From the NCBI GenBank assembly GCA_028023455.1, contig JAQFVV010000208.1, positions 868,001 to 932,000 of the forward strand: 64,000 nucleotides of DNA. The letters run 5' to 3'. The position numbers and the translations under genes are program-made. Below, in pieces: positions 61,681-64,000 of the stretch (position 1 is the first letter of the stretch; each line of letters starts with the position of its first letter). Source of the DNA: Epiperipatus broadwayi. Its lineage: Eukaryota > Onychophora > Udeonychophora > Euonychophora > Peripatidae. Below the pieces are notes generated by a model. It was not told where the DNA came from and did not search any database. It worked only from the letters and a program-made list of their open reading frames with translations.

Positions 61681-63460
61681 GCATAGATATAGAAAAATAC
61701 TGATGATGATCAATTATTTATAAGAGCAATATATAATGATGATGATCATTATCAAACCTTTAATGTGTAAATTTATAATGTGATGATGAAATTTTTAATG
61801 ATATAAATGCATAATAATGATGGTAATGATCAAACATCTAGTGGAATAAATGCACAATGATGATGGTGATGATCACACAGAGATCAGATTGGTTTAAACA
61901 ACTTAATACGTTTATTAACAACATATATAATAAATATTCGGTTATCAAAAATGGTTTTCTATCATTTTGATGGCTTCACACAACAGAAACAAAATAATTT
62001 GAAGTATATTATATACCAAATTATATCATATAATTCATTAAATATATACATAAAACAGAAAAAAGAAAAGCAAAATGAGAGTTCACTAATTCTAAAATTA
62101 CCCCATTACTGTAATTATTAGAATGAAAAGTTTAGGTTAGGATAAATATATTTATAACTTTTTTTTACTAAAAATATATATATATATAGCCCCATTCCCA
62201 TCTATATGTGTGTAAGTCATAGCAAAAATTAATGATAGATATGAAAAAGACCATTTACTCCAATGGATTAATTGTGCACTCAGAAATAAACAAAAAAAAA
62301 ATTACAAGTAAATATTATTAAAACTTATTAATAAATAAAACAGTTTTGTTTGTCCTAAAGCTTGCCCTCATTGTTAAATATATAAAAACCTTTTTTAAGG
62401 TCGCCTTGATGGATCAATGTTGAATTTCCAGAGGAATCTATAAATTTACTTTTATTAAAAATTATACATATTAATTGATTGTGATTCCTTTTTTAACATA
62501 CATCAACATATGACACATATCTATTCACTGCTTCCACTTTTAAATTGCAGGTGATTAAATTTGAAAATGAATCTTGAATACACAATAAAAAAAAAATTAC
62601 AATATATAAACTTTTAAATATAAATGATAAAAGCAAAAAAAAAAATCATGTGAATCAAAACAAAATACATTTATCTCGAGGAAAGCAAGCATTTTATCTA
62701 CAGTTAAGAGTTTAAACTTAAATGTCAATCTCCATATATAATGTTCCTGTTCACCAACTCTGTTAGTATTCATATATTTCATGTTGCTTGGTTAAAACAA
62801 ACACATTTCAATTAGCTCTTCTGAACATATATAAATCCATTGAAGATTGATGTCCACCAGCGTTTTGTAAATAGACGTTTTGATGGAAAATTTTATAATT
62901 TCACAATTTCATAATGACATTTAAGCTAGGTTTGGAACGACTTACAGTATTGGACTTTAACCCTGAATACATTGTAATGATTCCTTTATTATAAACTATT
63001 ATTTATAAGGTGGCTTCAATATGTATATATATTGAACTAGCTTAAAGAAACAGTAATTTTTAATAGTTTCATATTTCTTTTCCATCATTTCCATAATAAT
63101 GAATTCCAGCTTACAGAATAAATTAAGTCATTAGTTCATTTCTGTTAATTATAAATTGAAGTTTAACTTTCCAGTTTCCTTCTATCCAAAATAAAGATTT
63201 TATATTAACTTGAAAATATAGACATTAAGATTTTACTGTTTTTAAATGCTGAACTTTTTTTTTTTAAAAACTAAAAAAAAAAAAAAAGTCTATTTTTATA
63301 TCTTGACAGTTCTGCCGTTAGTCCGCAAGTGAAGAGAAACGCTCCATTGTTTCTCTCATGCTAGCTAAAACCTATTGTTATAACTTAATAAAAAAAAAAA
63401 AAAATTATAAAACATTATTATTATTATTTTTATTTAATCTTCATTATTCCAAACTCGATT
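61681..63460. other. Intron after exon 7, AT-rich, nothing recognised
   Basis: Contains a GATGATGATCA-rich patch (61700-61880) of imperfect repeats. No exon that would continue the gene could be identified. Confidence 0.5.
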
Positions 63461-63470
63461 GCTTAGCAAC

Positions 63471-63998
63471 AATTTTGACCTTTGATTATGTCCGTCTTAT
63501 AAGTCAATTAGTATTTTAGTTAATGATATTAAATGAATAAAAGAAAAACAATTAATTTCTACAAATAGACAAACATATTAGTTTATATGTATGTATATAA
63601 CAAATTTGTTTGCTTTCTCACAATAGATAAAAAGAAAAAGAATTAATTGCTCAAACATTAGTTTATATGTATGTTTATACATGCATATACTACTTGTGTA
63701 TAAGCAGGTATTTAGGGTAAATTATTTGCCTACCACTTTATCTGAATTCAAACATTGTGAAAAAACAACTGGGACAGGTGAACCAACCTTCACACTTGTC
63801 CCAGTTTTTTTTTTTTTCACAATGTTTGAATTTAGACCAAGTGGTAGGCAAATAATTTATCCTACATACCTGCTTATACATATGTAGTATATACATATAT
63901 AAACATACATATAAACTAATATGTTTGTCTATTTGTAGAAATTAACTAAAATATTAATTGATTGACTTATAGAACAGACATAAGCAAAGGTCAAAATA
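63471..63998. repeat. Long palindrome (foldback) at the right edge
   Basis: The left part (63471-63780) and the right part (63791-63998) are inverted copies with a ~10-base centre between CTGGGACAGGTG and CACACTTGTCCCAG. The left arm is about 100 bases longer because a segment with AAACAT.TTAGTTTATATG is duplicated in it. The outer border at the right coincides with the window edge, so the repeat may continue. Confidence 0.8.
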
Positions 63999-64000
63999 GA

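Noticed and set aside
1-64000. CRISPR arrays, bacterial operons or riboswitches
   Set aside because: The sequence is eukaryotic with spliced exons and animal transposons; the tandem repeats have no spacer structure.

Overview
The window is a stretch of an AT-rich metazoan nuclear genome. The evidence is one large plus-strand gene with canonical GT..AG introns and seven phase-compatible coding exons, surrounded by animal-type transposable elements. I recognise the gene as a PRRC2/BAT2-like family member (the fly relative is nocte). The diagnostic peptides are LPTEEWETASESSD (exon 3), DGFQEVVSKRTQKER (exon 5), KLPPRLAKQRE (exon 6) and INAWDKPI (exon 7). The TE mix (mariner, Merlin, pogo-like and piggyBac-like MITEs, hAT MITEs, Penelope, a CR1-like LINE, a long-LTR retroelement) suggests an invertebrate, perhaps an arthropod. 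I cannot fix the species.

Layout. Exons 1 and 2 are at 65-183 and 279-409. Intron 2 (410-19966) holds a mariner relic (660-1494), a pogo-like MITE (4128-5096), a dispersed repeat (~6503-6735), and a 10.7 kb LTR element (8531-19252, flanked by ATAC). The 5' LTR of that element is split by a TTAA-flanked MITE (10273-11940). A hAT-like MITE lies just before exon 3. The large RG-rich exon 3 is at 19967-21824 and exon 4 at 23489-23586. Intron 4 (23587-43390) holds LINE and Penelope remnants, a head-to-head Penelope pair (29298-30702), a decayed LINE with an SGNH-esterase-like ORF1 tail (~31430-35525, split by a second pogo-like MITE), more MITEs, and two hammerhead-ribozyme-like motifs. Exon 5 is at 43391-43572. 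Intron 5 carries a duplicated exon-like 58/52-nt block and a complete but broken Merlin transposon (48414-52143, 8-bp target duplication). Exon 6 is at 52437-52617 and exon 7 at 60634-61028. Large palindromes sit at 57336-57632 and at the right edge. The gene continues beyond both ends of the window.

The most interesting content is the pair of intronic hammerhead ribozyme candidates. One is on the plus strand at 40615-40667, sense to the host gene, with an intact core and a 5-bp stem II. The other is on the minus strand at 42807-42863. The first lies between two ~85-bp direct repeats about 408 bases apart, which resembles a small retrozyme-like unit. All pairings were worked out by eye; no folding or database search was run.
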